Source: Halobacillus halophilus DSM 2266 (GTDB lineage Bacteria > Bacillota > Bacilli > Bacillales > Halobacillaceae). Taken from it: a stretch of DNA of 64,000 bases. Positions 44,206 through 52,661 of this stretch are shown piece after piece. The notes under the pieces were generated by a model, which was not told the origin of the DNA, did not search any database, and saw nothing but the letters and a program-made list of their open reading frames with translations. The stretch lies in NCBI RefSeq assembly GCF_000284515.1, contig NC_017668.1:1116001-1180000 (forward strand), in the 5' to 3' direction. Within the stretch, counting starts at the first letter, position 1, and each line of letters opens with the position of its first letter. Position numbers and translations under genes: made by a program.

Positions 44206-44931
44206 TTGTTAAGAGACCAAGTGGCTATAGTAACGGGAGCTTCCCGGGGGATAGGCCGTGAGCTTGCCTTCCAATTAGCGGCCAAAGAAGTTAAACTTTC
44301 GATTCTTGGCAGTTCTGAAGATATTCATAAGACGCGAGAGGATTTGAAGGCTTATGGATATGCAGATGTACTTTCATTTACAGCGGATGTGAGCAATGAG
44401 AACGACGTGGATCATGTTGTTCGGGCAACGAGGAACGCCTATGGCAAAATCGACATTTTAATCAACAATGCAGGGATTGGGGAAAGCAAACCCGTAGAAT
44501 CTGTAACCGTTGAAGAATGGAAGAAGACATTTGATATTAATGTACAAGGTGTGTTTCTCGCTTCCAAATCCGTGCTTCCGTTTATGAGAGAACAAAAATC
44601 GGGTACGATATTGACGGTCGCTTCTGATGTGTCGAGATATACGATTCCTGAGAATGGTTCTCTATACACAGCTACCAAATACGCAGTACAAGGTTTCATG
44701 GGATCACTGGCGCAGGAAGTGCGCAGCGATGGCATACGTGCGGGTACCATTAATCCTGGTAAGGTGGACACGTACTTTGCAAACACCAAGCAAGGAGAAC
44801 CAAGAAAGTCAGATTGGCTTAAAGTAAAAGATATAGCTCAAGCAATTATTTATATGCTTGAAGCACCTAAGCATATGGTAATCGATGAGATGCATCTTCA
44901 TTCGATCCATCAGGATTATCCAAGAATGTAA
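44206..44931 (+). CDS. Short-chain dehydrogenase/reductase, FabG-like
   Basis: 241 residues from TTG 44206 with AAAGGAGG 9 bases before. NADP site GASRGIGREL at about residues 12-21, NNAGIGE at about 86 and the catalytic Ser-Tyr-Lys in VASDVSRYT...LYTATKYAV. It is a classical oxidoreductase; the substrate is unknown. It is in an operon with yhcX and could act on the same compound. Two terminators follow. Confidence 0.82.
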   Translation: MLRDQVAIVTGASRGIGRELAFQLAAKEVKLSILGSSEDIHKTREDLKAYGYADVLSFTADVSNENDVDHVVRATRNAYGKIDILINNAGIGESKPVESVTVEEWKKTFDINVQGVFLASKSVLPFMREQKSGTILTVASDVSRYTIPENGSLYTATKYAVQGFMGSLAQEVRSDGIRAGTINPGKVDTYFANTKQGEPRKSDWLKVKDIAQAIIYMLEAPKHMVIDEMHLHSIHQDYPRM

Positions 44932-44962
44932 AAGAAGCAGAACTCGTTCTGCTTCTTTTTTA
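44930..44962 (+). terminator. Intrinsic terminator 1 after the SDR
   Basis: AAAGAAGCAGAAC and GTTCTGCTTCTTT pair around T-C and a T run follows. Confidence 0.85.
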
Positions 44963-44970
44963 CATTAATA

Positions 44971-45019
44971 ACCACCTCAGGTCATCCATTTAATGGATGA
45001 CCTGAGGTGGTGTTTTTTT
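44971..45019 (+). terminator. Perfect long terminator hairpin 2
   Basis: ACCACCTCAGGTCATCCATT at 44971 is exactly complementary to 44992-45011, followed by GTTTTTTT. It is unusually long and directly follows another terminator; yhdB converges on it. Confidence 0.85.
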
Positions 45020-45043
45020 ACATTTTATATTCTGTATTTTGAT

Positions 45044-45277
45044 TTAACTGAACGCCGGATAGGCAAGGGTAGTTTGTGCATGGTCAATATAATTTAACAA
45101 AGCTTCATGGGACTCAAGCATCTGGCTTTCATGTCCTGGGTAGTAACTGGCATGCAGAAACGTCTCAATTTTTTTGGATAAAAACTGGTCTCGCGTGCGT
45201 ACCATAAGGACAAGTAAATCATCCCACTGACCCCAGATCATAAAATGCAGTGCTTTGTCATAATCCTGATAATTCAC
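45044..45277 (-). CDS. yhdB: YhdB-like small protein
   Basis: 77 residues, with sequence close to the YhdB family as I recall it (MNYQDYDKALHFMIWGQWDD, RTRDQFLSKKIETFLHASYY). GTG start at 45277 with an AAGGA site 9 bases before. Soluble and of unknown function. It converges on the SDR operon. Confidence 0.72.
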   Translation of the reverse strand: MNYQDYDKALHFMIWGQWDDLLVLMVRTRDQFLSKKIETFLHASYYPGHESQMLESHEALLNYIDHAQTTLAYPAFS

Positions 45278-45468
45278 TGGGTCACATCCTTCTTAAAAGG
45301 ATTGTTTTTATTGTCTCCTATTCGGGTAATTATCAATCAGAAAGTTCGTCACAATTTTGGAAAAAACGAGTGGTTTTGAGCTTTTTTCCCACACGCCTTG
45401 TTGTGGTTTGTTATGATGGTATAGTAACTTTTAAAAAATGTTCTTAAGGTATATGAAGGGAGATTACA

Positions 45469-45939
45469 GTGGTGACCAAGAAACAATGGGAATATGCAAA
45501 TTTTGGCGGGGTCATCGCCTTCGGGTTATTTTTGCTTTTAAGCTTCCTAACAGCTGAAGCAGATACAGCACACCGTGTGATGGTTTTGTTTTGTGAAGTT
45601 ATTGGTGCAGCAGTAGTAGTAAACGCATACCTTTCCTTACATCATTTAAATGGGGAAAGAAGGTTTATTCCCTTCTCCATTATGGTTTTTTTAGGTGCTT
45701 GGCTGGTTTATGCGATCGGATACGAAATAGGTGTGGAAGCTTCTACGAACTACAATTGGATTTGGTTCTTGTTCTTATACATAGTACTGATTGGCGGTTT
45801 TATTTTATTAAGGAAAATGTATGCTGGACTGACGGGTCCGTTTAAGCTGCTGCCGATATTTTTGTTATTTGTTAATGCTATTTTATTCGTATTTATATTA
45901 TTTTTTAATATTTGGTGGAATTTACCATTTTCAGGTTGA
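45469..45939 (+). CDS. Membrane protein of unknown function (five TM segments)
   Basis: 156 residues, not recognised. Hydrophobic segments at about 10-30, 38-60, 68-90, 98-120 and 130-150. AAGGGAG is upstream; the start is GTG 45469 or GTG 45472. Its own terminator follows. Confidence 0.75.
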   Translation: MVTKKQWEYANFGGVIAFGLFLLLSFLTAEADTAHRVMVLFCEVIGAAVVVNAYLSLHHLNGERRFIPFSIMVFLGAWLVYAIGYEIGVEASTNYNWIWFLFLYIVLIGGFILLRKMYAGLTGPFKLLPIFLLFVNAILFVFILFFNIWWNLPFSG

Positions 45940-45969
45940 AGAGGTCTTTCTTAGAAAGGCCTTTTTATT
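45940..45969 (+). terminator. Intrinsic terminator
   Basis: GAGGTCTTTC and GAAAGGCCTTT pair around TTA, with TTTTATTA after. Confidence 0.7.
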
Positions 45970-46005
45970 ATGTTATTTGTAGGTTTATTCCGGCAGATGC
46001 TTCAT

Positions 46006-46035
46006 CGCATATTTGCTTTTGAACTTCACATACTA
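46006..46035 (+). promoter_or_regulatory. SigG/SigF-like forespore promoter for yhcN
   Basis: CGCATA at 46006, 17 bases, CATACTA at 46029; matches TGMATA-N17-CATNNTA at all but one position. yhcN in B. subtilis is a forespore gene. Confidence 0.6.
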
Positions 46036-46064
46036 TGTGTAAGCTGCCTAAGGAGGAATAAACC

Positions 46065-46604
46065 ATGAAAATAAGAGCATTTGCTATTGGTCTTTTAGCT
46101 GCATCCTCTCTGGTTGCGTGTCAAGCAGAACAGGAAACAGGTACAGGCCAGGATAACTATGAAGGCGTGCAAAATACGCGTTTTCAGCGGATGGCTGACA
46201 ATATGTATGAAGAAGGTAACCGGACAAACCGTTATGATAACGACCGGGGTATGGTTCATAATACGAATTATCACGTCGCTAAAGATGCGGCAGTTAATGT
46301 TGAAAAAAATGTTAAAGGCGTCGACGAGGCTTACGTTTTAAAAACGCGTGATAATGCGTATGTGGCAGCAGTCATGGACAATAACAGCGGTGAAGAGAAT
46401 ATGACGGACAAGGTGGAAGAGGATATTACCAAGGCTGTAAAAAATACAGATCAGGATATAAACAATGTATATGTTTCCACCAATCCCGACTTCATTGATT
46501 TAACAAATAATTATGTGAATGATGTGGAAAATGGAGAGCCTGTACGTGGCTTTTTCCAGGAGTTCGGTCAAATGGTTGATCGAGTTTTTCCAGAAGCAAA
46601 CTAG
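46065..46604 (+). CDS. yhcN: YhcN/YlaJ-family sporulation lipoprotein
   Basis: 179 residues with a lipoprotein signal ending LVAC at residue 19, and the YhcN/YlaJ core (HVAKDAAVNVEKNVKGVDEAYVLKTRDNAYVAA). AAGGAGGA is upstream of the ATG. The protein is lipid-anchored on the inner forespore membrane in known cases and is required for normal spore outgrowth or germination in some species. A SigG-like promoter is present. Confidence 0.88.
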   Translation: MKIRAFAIGLLAASSLVACQAEQETGTGQDNYEGVQNTRFQRMADNMYEEGNRTNRYDNDRGMVHNTNYHVAKDAAVNVEKNVKGVDEAYVLKTRDNAYVAAVMDNNSGEENMTDKVEEDITKAVKNTDQDINNVYVSTNPDFIDLTNNYVNDVENGEPVRGFFQEFGQMVDRVFPEAN

Positions 46605-46610
46605 TTTTGG

Positions 46611-46646
46611 TAAACCAGGTGCCTCTTAAGAGGACCTGGTTTTTTG
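46611..46646 (+). terminator. Intrinsic terminator after yhcN
   Basis: AAACCAGGTGCCTC and AGGACCTGGTTT pair; six T follow. Confidence 0.85.
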
Positions 46647-46740
46647 CTTGCAGAGAAGCCCTTCATTTCACTCAATTTGATATAATAGAGCCACTCATTT
46701 AAAAGATAGGGACTTTTGAACGTTTGTGTTCATTTTCACT

Positions 46741-47456
46741 AAAGTCTTATTAAGCTAAAGGGCCGGATTGTGGAAGACTCAGTTTCGAGATAATCTGAGT
46801 CCGTTGCCAAAAATTTGATGAGGGTGGCTGCGGAAACAACTCGTCTTGTTCCATCACCCAGACACTCGAGACATAAGCCGCTCATCAACGGATTGAAAAA
46901 CCACAATCCTTTTGATGGTCGGCTTATGCTGGTCGTGTCTTTCGGGGTGATTCCACATTTGAACACTTTCCTGCGGGGGAACTGGCAAGCCTCCTCGCTC
47001 GTTTCACTCCCTGTGGGGTCTCGCCTAGCTCCTTCTCCCGCGGGAGTCTCGTCGTTTCCTTCGCCACCACTTGGATCCGCCACAAATATTTCTATAGCGG
47101 GAATTTTCCACACGTGTACGCTTGTTTTTAATAGTTAATCTCCATCATAAACCGGTGCGTTTCGAATAAGATTTAGAGCTCCATATATCGCAAGGTCCGG
47201 AGGGGGACGGTGAAGACTCCTGTGGGATGAAAATAACAGGGGAGACCCCGGAAGGCGAAGCCTGAGGAGGCTCAATACAAAGGAAGTTCGACTAAGATCG
47301 CCACGTCCTGTGGCAACGTCGAACGACCCTGCGTCGTGCAGGGCCGGAAAGCGAAATCGTCCCCCGCAGAACCTTCCGCTCAACAAATATCTCGAAACTG
47401 AGTCTTCAACAAACGGGAGCTTATCAGTAAAATCACCATGGAGGTTGATCTGAGCT
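46741..47456. repeat. Composite intergenic repeat R6 (interior inverted, two nested inserts)
   Basis: Left end at 46757 (AAAGGGCCGGATTG then the 19-base core), right end 47391-47421. Inside, module B (arms GGTGGCTGCGGAAAC / GTTTCCTTCGCCACC) comes first in reverse (46822-47071), then module A forward (47192-47375). Order and orientation are the opposite of R1, R3 and R5 although the ends have the same polarity. B holds the nested palindrome also present in R2 (46844-46966), A holds the CGCCACGTCCTGTGGCAACG insert (47280-47343). About 35 bases of homology follow the right end. Confidence 0.9.
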
Positions 47457-47479
47457 AATACATAAAGGAGGCGCTTGTC

Positions 47480-47963
47480 ATGAGAATCATTACACTTACG
47501 CCAATAATGGCTGAAGCTTACGTAAAGTTAGGAGAACAACTGGAAGCGGAAACTGATTTTCTTTTATATGGGGCTGGGGAACGCCAAATGGGTGTGGAGC
47601 AGGCAGAATATATGCTCGAAAGCGTCCAGGAGCAGGAGAATGCAGTTATACTGGCTGCTGAGAACGCTGGGGAACTGATTGGGCATATCATGTGTATTGG
47701 CGGTCGTGCAGAGCGAAACCGGCACACCGTTCAGATTGTTACGGGCGTCTTGAAGACGTATCAGGGACAGGGGGTCGCTTCTCAATTATTCAGTAAAGTG
47801 GAAGAATCAAGTTCACCGTATGGAGTTGACTGTAATGGTACATAATGAGCCGGCTATCCAGCTGTATAAGAAAGCTGGTTTTATAAAAGAAGGGGTCAAA
47901 TGTGATTCGTTATATGTTAACCATCAATGGGTAGATGAGTATGCTATGGCTAAAATCCTCTAG
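47480..47963 (+). pseudogene. GNAT acetyltransferase, frameshifted
   Basis: AAAGGAGG precedes ATG 47480. The frame gives a GNAT N-terminal half (TPIMAEAYVKLGEQLEAETD, and TGVLKTYQGQGVASQLFSKV as the acetyl-CoA loop) and then runs into VEESSSPYGVDCNGT and a stop at 47845. From about 47812 the +1 frame carries the rest of the fold, RMELTVMVHNEPAIQLYKKAGF, to TAG 47961-47963. The break is a one-base gain or two-base loss near 47810-47816. Total size would be about 160 residues, normal for GNAT. It directly follows R6. Confidence 0.85.
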
Positions 47964-47994
47964 TCCCCAATGAAAGATTAGAAGCATCAATCTT

Positions 47995-48023
47995 TCATGT
48001 TCTCTCGCTCCTTCTCATATAGT
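47995..48023 (+). promoter_or_regulatory. SigE-like mother-cell promoter for spoVR
   Basis: TCATGTT, 14 bases, CATATAGT. The SigE consensus is about KMATATT-N14-CATACAHT, so the -10 matches at 7 of 8 or 6 of 8 and the -35 is weak. B. subtilis spoVR is SigE-dependent. A small hairpin, TGAAAGATT/AATCTTTCA, is at 47971-47999. Confidence 0.5.
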
Positions 48024-48055
48024 AAGATAAGTGAAATCAAAGGAGGAGGGGCCCT

Positions 48056-49468
48056 TTGAAACCAGAGGACCAGAAACAACTGCACAATGCGATCAAGGAA
48101 ATTACGGAGATTGCCAAGGGATTCGGTCTTGACTTTTATCCGATGCGTTATGAGGTTTGTCCTGATGATATCATTTATACTTTTGGAGCGTATGGAATGC
48201 CTACGCGTTTTTCTCACTGGAGCTTTGGAAAACAGTATTACAAAATGAAAATACAGTATGATCTCGGTTTAAGTAAAATTTATGAATTGGTTATAAATTC
48301 AAATCCTTGTTACGCCTTTTTACTGAACTCCAATAGTTTGATTCAAAATAAACTGATTGTAGCTCACGTACTTGCCCATTGTGACTTTTTCAAAAATAAT
48401 GCGCGCTTCCAGAATACAAAGCGGGATATGGTAGAAAGCATGGCGGCGACGGCTGAACGAATTGCTTCTTATGATAAATTATACGGCAAAGCAGAGGTGG
48501 AATCTTTCTTAGACGCTGTACTTGCGATACAGGAGCATATCGATCCATCGATTGTACGGCCCAAATTGGCCTGGACGATGGATGAAGATGAAGAAAGTGT
48601 GGAGAAATCCATATCCACTCCATACGATGATATTTGGAAGATTGATGAGTCCTCTTCGGAAGATCAATCCATGTTCCGTAAGAAAAAGAAATTCCCGCCA
48701 AGACCTGAAAAGGACTTGCTCTTGTTTATTGAACAATACAGCCGCGAACTTGAGGACTGGCAGCGCGACATCTTAACGATGATGAGAGAAGAGATGCTTT
48801 ACTTCTGGCCGCAGCTGGAAACAAAAATCATGAACGAAGGCTGGGCTTCTTATTGGCATGCCAGAATTTTGAGAGAGATGGATTTGACCAGTGATGAAGT
48901 GATCGACTTTGCCAAGCTAAATGCGAGTGTTGTGCAGCCTTCAAAAACTCAGCTCAATCCTTATTACTTAGGATTGAAAATATTTGAAGATATTGAGTAC
49001 AGGTACGATAACCCGACGGAAGAAATGAAAAAGCATGGAATCCAGGAGAATTCCGGCAGAGAAAAGATGTTTGAAGTTCGTGAAATCGAATCGGACCAAA
49101 GCTTCATTCGGAACTATTTGACCAAGGAACTTGTTCGCCAGGAAGATTTATACTTATTTCAAAAGCAAGGCCAGAAATATAAAATTACGGATAAGGACCA
49201 TGAGGCGGTAAGGGATCAGCTGGTCACAATGAGAGTCAATGGAGGTTTCCCTTACATTACGGTTCAGGACGGAGATTATATAAAGAGTGGAGAGCTATAT
49301 TTAAAGCATCATTATGAAGAGGTTGAACTGGATGTCAGTTATTTAGAGAAAACGATCCCTTACGTGTATCAATTGTGGGGGCGCCCGGTCCATTTAGAAA
49401 CAAGAATAGAACATAGAGATGTAGTGTTCAGCTACAGCGGTAAAAAAATACAGAAGAAATACTTATAA
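48056..49468 (+). CDS. spoVR: SpoVR, stage V sporulation protein R
   Basis: 470 residues, against about 468 in B. subtilis. SpoVR family throughout: [34 protein letters not shown] N-terminus (residues 22-50), [20 protein letters not shown] near 265. TTG start 48056 supported by AAGGAGGAGG. The role in cortex formation is known genetically, the activity is not; it often accompanies YhbH/YeaH and PrkA. yhbH is 47 kb away in this window. Confidence 0.93.
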   Translation: MKPEDQKQLHNAIKEITEIAKGFGLDFYPMRYEVCPDDIIYTFGAYGMPTRFSHWSFGKQYYKMKIQYDLGLSKIYELVINSNPCYAFLLNSNSLIQNKLIVAHVLAHCDFFKNNARFQNTKRDMVESMAATAERIASYDKLYGKAEVESFLDAVLAIQEHIDPSIVRPKLAWTMDEDEESVEKSISTPYDDIWKIDESSSEDQSMFRKKKKFPPRPEKDLLLFIEQYSRELEDWQRDILTMMREEMLYFWPQLETKIMNEGWASYWHARILREMDLTSDEVIDFAKLNASVVQPSKTQLNPYYLGLKIFEDIEYRYDNPTEEMKKHGIQENSGREKMFEVREIESDQSFIRNYLTKELVRQEDLYLFQKQGQKYKITDKDHEAVRDQLVTMRVNGGFPYITVQDGDYIKSGELYLKHHYEEVELDVSYLEKTIPYVYQLWGRPVHLETRIEHRDVVFSYSGKKIQKKYL

Positions 49469-49472
49469 TAGC

Positions 49473-49524
49473 GAAGACTGTCGATGCAGGGACTTACTAA
49501 AGCCCGCGGAGACAGTCTTTTTTA
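49473..49524 (+). terminator. Terminator-like hairpin after spoVR
   Basis: AAGACTGTC and GACAGTCTT pair at a distance of about 28 bases with an inner stem and TTTTTT after. Confidence 0.7.
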
Positions 49525-49612
49525 CTATCTTGGAATTGTTAGGCGGACGGTTGTAAAAAATCTGGTATAATATTCTAAAGATTCATTATATCGGATGCGA
49601 GAGGTGGAAGCG

Positions 49613-50146
49613 ATGAAAGCACTCCGTTGGACACTGTATGGTTTTCTGGCTGTCCTGCTGATCGTTATTATTTTTTTTCAGATCAACAAAGACTTCAACC
49701 AGCTTGCTCAGGGGCAGGCATATCCCATGACAACTTCCCCTGAAAGACGTCCTGTTTCTCTGACTTCGTCGCCTCTCGAAATTGAAGGTTCAGGTGTCCA
49801 GGTTACTCCGTTGTATCATGGTCTGGATACAGGGAAACTTTATCTGGGAATTTCATATGGAAAGTTGGATCTGTCACAAAAGAAGGATGATAAGTGGAAG
49901 AAAGAAGATGGTGCTGTTCAGTTTTTGGTCAAGGTTGTAGATACGAATGGGACAAACTTTAGTGGAAAGACGACAGGAACGGTAAAGGGAACGTTTTCTA
50001 CTTTTCAATATGTACAGGTGGAAGATTTTGATGTACACGAAAAGACGAAGGCTCTCACCCTGTCATTCTACCCGCTTATGGATAGAAAAGGGAAAGATGT
50101 TCCCAGCGAACAACCAAGCTTTCAAGTAAACGTCCCTATACAGTGA
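49613..50146 (+). CDS. Putative membrane-anchored protein of unknown function
   Basis: 177 residues from ATG 49613 with AGAGGTGG 7 bases before. One hydrophobic N-terminal segment (about residues 6-25: LYGFLAVLLIVIIFFQI), then a polar exposed domain with beta-rich pattern (LYLGISYGKLDLSQKK, TGTVKGTFSTFQYVQVEDFD). Not recognised; a signal anchor or secreted protein is the best reading. Confidence 0.7.
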   Translation: MKALRWTLYGFLAVLLIVIIFFQINKDFNQLAQGQAYPMTTSPERRPVSLTSSPLEIEGSGVQVTPLYHGLDTGKLYLGISYGKLDLSQKKDDKWKKEDGAVQFLVKVVDTNGTNFSGKTTGTVKGTFSTFQYVQVEDFDVHEKTKALTLSFYPLMDRKGKDVPSEQPSFQVNVPIQ

Positions 50147-50216
50147 AGAAACGTTACTTCCCTGACAGCATATGATACAATGATGAATAGCTAAAAACAT
50201 GAGAGGAGCGGGAACT

Positions 50217-50282
50217 ATGAAGGCTTTTACACAACGTTTGGTTAAACCAATGGCCGAATGGTTATTTCCGCTCCAGAAGTAG
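50217..50282 (+). CDS. Microprotein or leader peptide, 21 residues
   Basis: A frame beginning MKAFTQRLVKPMAEWLF and ending LQK, basic and amphipathic, with GAGAGGAGCG 6-7 bases before ATG 50217. It stops right in front of a strong intrinsic terminator, has its own gap on both sides, and precedes the PyrH paralogue by 51 bases. It may be a free-standing small protein or a leader for attenuation of the downstream gene. Confidence 0.55.
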   Translation: MKAFTQRLVKPMAEWLFPLQK

Positions 50283-50313
50283 AGCATAGACTTTTGTCTA
50301 TGCTCTTTTTTTA
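50282..50313 (+). terminator. Strong intrinsic terminator between microORF and PyrH paralogue
   Basis: AGAGCATAGAC and GTCTATGCTCT (perfect, 11 bp) around TTTT, then seven T. Confidence 0.9.
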
Positions 50314-50332
50314 AACCGGGGAGGACATGTTG

Positions 50333-51073
50333 ATGAGGTATAAACGAGTACTGTTGAAAATCAGCGGAGGAGCACTCAGTGGGGAGAGCCAGGAAAATTT
50401 TGATCATACCAGCCTGGAACATATAGCGAATGAAATTCTCAATCTGACGGAAGCCGGTGTGGAGGTTGCCCTGGTAGTAGGCGGAGGTAACATCTTCAGG
50501 GGAAAAACGGCTGAAGTGTGGGGAATCGATCGAGTCGAGGCTGATAATATAGGAACTATAGGCACTGTGATTAACAGTTTGATGCTTCGCGGGGTTTTAA
50601 AAAATAAAACTGAGAAAGAAGTTCGAGTGATGACCTCGATCCCGATTACTTCCGTAGCTGAACCCTATATACGCTTAAAAGCCATGTACCATCTTGATAA
50701 AGGGTATATCATTATACTGGCGGGTGGAAACGGTCAGCCTTTTGTGACGACCGATTATCCTGCCGTCCAGCGTGCCATTGAACTGGAGTGCGATTCCATT
50801 CTTGTAGCCAAGCAGGGAGTTAATGGCGTATATACAGCGGATCCTGTAACGAATCAGGATGCTAAATTATATGGAAATCTAAATTATAATGATGTTTTGC
50901 TGCAGGATATTCAGGTAATGGATCAATCGGCCTTATTGTTAGCGCGGGACCATCAAATACCTGTACACATCTTTAATTTTAATCAGTCGGGAGTCATGAT
51001 GGACTTGTGCAAAGGAAAAAACTTCGGTACCCTTATTTCCAATCATCCTTCCACATTTCAAGAAGAACTGTAG
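50333..51073 (+). CDS. PyrH-like UMP kinase paralogue
   Basis: 246 residues from ATG 50333, 8 bases after GGGGAGG; ATG 50327 is too close. It has the amino-acid-kinase fold of UMP kinase: KRVLLKISGGALSGES, VVGGGNIFRGK, TSVAEPYIRLKAMYHL. Against the usual PyrH the first glycine-rich loop reads GGALSGE not GEALAGE, and the nucleotide loop GGNGQPFVTTD not GTGNPYFSTD. The classical gene sits in rpsB-tsf-pyrH-frr; this one stands alone, so it is likely a second, diverged copy, with unknown nucleotide preference. Confidence 0.8.
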   Translation: MRYKRVLLKISGGALSGESQENFDHTSLEHIANEILNLTEAGVEVALVVGGGNIFRGKTAEVWGIDRVEADNIGTIGTVINSLMLRGVLKNKTEKEVRVMTSIPITSVAEPYIRLKAMYHLDKGYIIILAGGNGQPFVTTDYPAVQRAIELECDSILVAKQGVNGVYTADPVTNQDAKLYGNLNYNDVLLQDIQVMDQSALLLARDHQIPVHIFNFNQSGVMMDLCKGKNFGTLISNHPSTFQEEL

Positions 51074-51167
51074 GGAAAATGTAGGATCATGAGTAAAAAC
51101 GTGTTTGAAAACAGCGTTTTTTGATAAACTAGGCGTTAATGAATGAATTTGTAAGGAGGACGATCTC

Positions 51168-52055
51168 ATGACGATTTATGATCGCATATTAACAGAAGAC
51201 GACTTTATTCATCAGGACGAACTCCGCTATCCGTTTGAGGAACGGGGATTGCAGTTCGGCGACGGCATTTACGAAGTTATCCGCGTCTATAACGGCAAAT
51301 TTTATCTATTAAAAGAGCATGTAGAGCGTTTATATAGATCAGCAGCCGCTGTAAAAATCAATGTGCCTTATACACAGGAAGAAATGTATGATCATTTAAA
51401 ACGTTTATTGGAACTCAACAAGGTAGAAAGCGACGCGAAAGTGTACTTACAAATCACCCGTGGTTCTGCGCCGAGGAATCATGCGTTTCCTAAGGACACA
51501 GCAGCTAATCTGTACGCTTATGTGAAAGACTTGCCGCGTCCAACGGATTTAATAGCTGGCGGTGTCCATACCATTACCCATGAAGATGTGCGCTGGGACT
51601 GGTGCTACATTAAAAGCCTGAACCTGCTTCCAAATGTTATGGCCAAACAAGCAGCTGAAGAACTTAATTGTTACGAAGCGGTGCTTCATAAAGACGGAGA
51701 AGTTACCGAATGTAGCTCTTCCAATGTATATATGGTGAAGAATGGGAAGGTTTATACGCACCCAGCTAAGAAAAACATTTTGCACGGGTGTGTAAGAATG
51801 CGTGTAGAAGCTTTCTGCGACTCCCAGAATATTGATTTTGTAGAAGAATCGTTTAAAGTTGAAGATCTTCAATACGCAGATGAATTGTTTTTATCCAGCA
51901 GTACATCTGAGATTATGCCGATCTTAAAAGTGGATCATCTGCAGATTGGAGATGGAAATCCAGGGGCTGTAACGCGTCTTCTTCAGCAGCGGTACGAAGA
52001 GGAAGCCGGTATATCTCCGGAGGCCTCAATTTTCAGCAATCAAAAAGCTCAATAA
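51168..52055 (+). CDS. dat: D-amino-acid transaminase
   Basis: 295 residues. Fold-type IV PLP enzyme: IYDRILTEDDF start, RGLQFGDGIYEVIRVYNGKF, PLP lysine in DWCYIKSLNLLPNVMAKQ near residue 145, YEAVLHKDGEVTECSSSNVY for the conserved Glu. It makes D-amino acids (D-Glu, D-Ala exchange) for peptidoglycan. AAGGAGGA precedes the ATG. Follows the PyrH paralogue by 94 bases. Confidence 0.92.
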   Translation: MTIYDRILTEDDFIHQDELRYPFEERGLQFGDGIYEVIRVYNGKFYLLKEHVERLYRSAAAVKINVPYTQEEMYDHLKRLLELNKVESDAKVYLQITRGSAPRNHAFPKDTAANLYAYVKDLPRPTDLIAGGVHTITHEDVRWDWCYIKSLNLLPNVMAKQAAEELNCYEAVLHKDGEVTECSSSNVYMVKNGKVYTHPAKKNILHGCVRMRVEAFCDSQNIDFVEESFKVEDLQYADELFLSSSTSEIMPILKVDHLQIGDGNPGAVTRLLQQRYEEEAGISPEASIFSNQKAQ

Positions 52056-52072
52056 ATAAAATAAAGGTATGC

Positions 52073-52101
52073 TTGGCCTTTGGCTGGCATACCGCTTTTT
52101 T
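52073..52101 (+). terminator. Intrinsic terminator after dat
   Basis: AGGTATGC and GCATACC pair with a mismatched inner region; GCTTTTTT follows. Confidence 0.75.
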
Positions 52102-52171
52102 GTTCTTTGGAGTTATAGAAAGGAATTATGATATAATTCCAACGAACCATTGATGAAATGGAGGAATAAGA

Positions 52172-52612
52172 ATGGGAAAAGTCAATCTTGAGCTATCTCA
52201 GAAACAGTATGAAAAATTAGTAGAGACCGTATATTTGGGCACTTGGATGGTTAATTCCACCCGCATGGAACTGGATGACGAGTTTGAGGATGTACGAGAG
52301 CTTGTGCTTGCCAAGTATAAAGAAGCGGAGCTTGAGGATCGAGTTGTTCATCAGGAGGAAATGGGCATTTATGATTTGGATGTTGATTATGAATCTAAGC
52401 TGCTCGATACGTACGTAGAGGAATACGATGAGTTCAGTTTCTGGGATAAGCTGGTCGAAAAACTCGCTGATAAAGAAATGGCCGAGCGTTATGGGGCGAA
52501 TCAGGATAAGATGACTGATGAAATGATGGAAGAACGTGTGCAAATAGAAGAGAAAATTGGTCAGAAGTTAGAAGAAACCGGAGTAACGAAACTTAATTTT
52601 ACAGATGAATAA
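52172..52612 (+). CDS. Acidic cytoplasmic protein of unknown function
   Basis: 146 residues, strongly acidic (many Glu/Asp, including DDEFEDVREL, VEEYDEFSFWDKLVEKLADK), no membrane segment. AAATGGAGGAATAAG upstream. Not recognised; homologues in other Bacillaceae are plausible. A terminator follows. Confidence 0.75.
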   Translation: MGKVNLELSQKQYEKLVETVYLGTWMVNSTRMELDDEFEDVRELVLAKYKEAELEDRVVHQEEMGIYDLDVDYESKLLDTYVEEYDEFSFWDKLVEKLADKEMAERYGANQDKMTDEMMEERVQIEEKIGQKLEETGVTKLNFTDE

Positions 52613-52617
52613 GAAAT

Positions 52618-52656
52618 ATAAAAAAGCGTGAAACGGTTATGTTTCACGCTTTCTTC
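52618..52656. terminator. Terminator between acidic protein and YczE-like gene
   Basis: AAAAAGCGTGAAAC and GTTTCACGCTTT pair around GGTTAT; tail TTCTTCG. Confidence 0.75.
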
Positions 52657-52661
52657 GTTAT

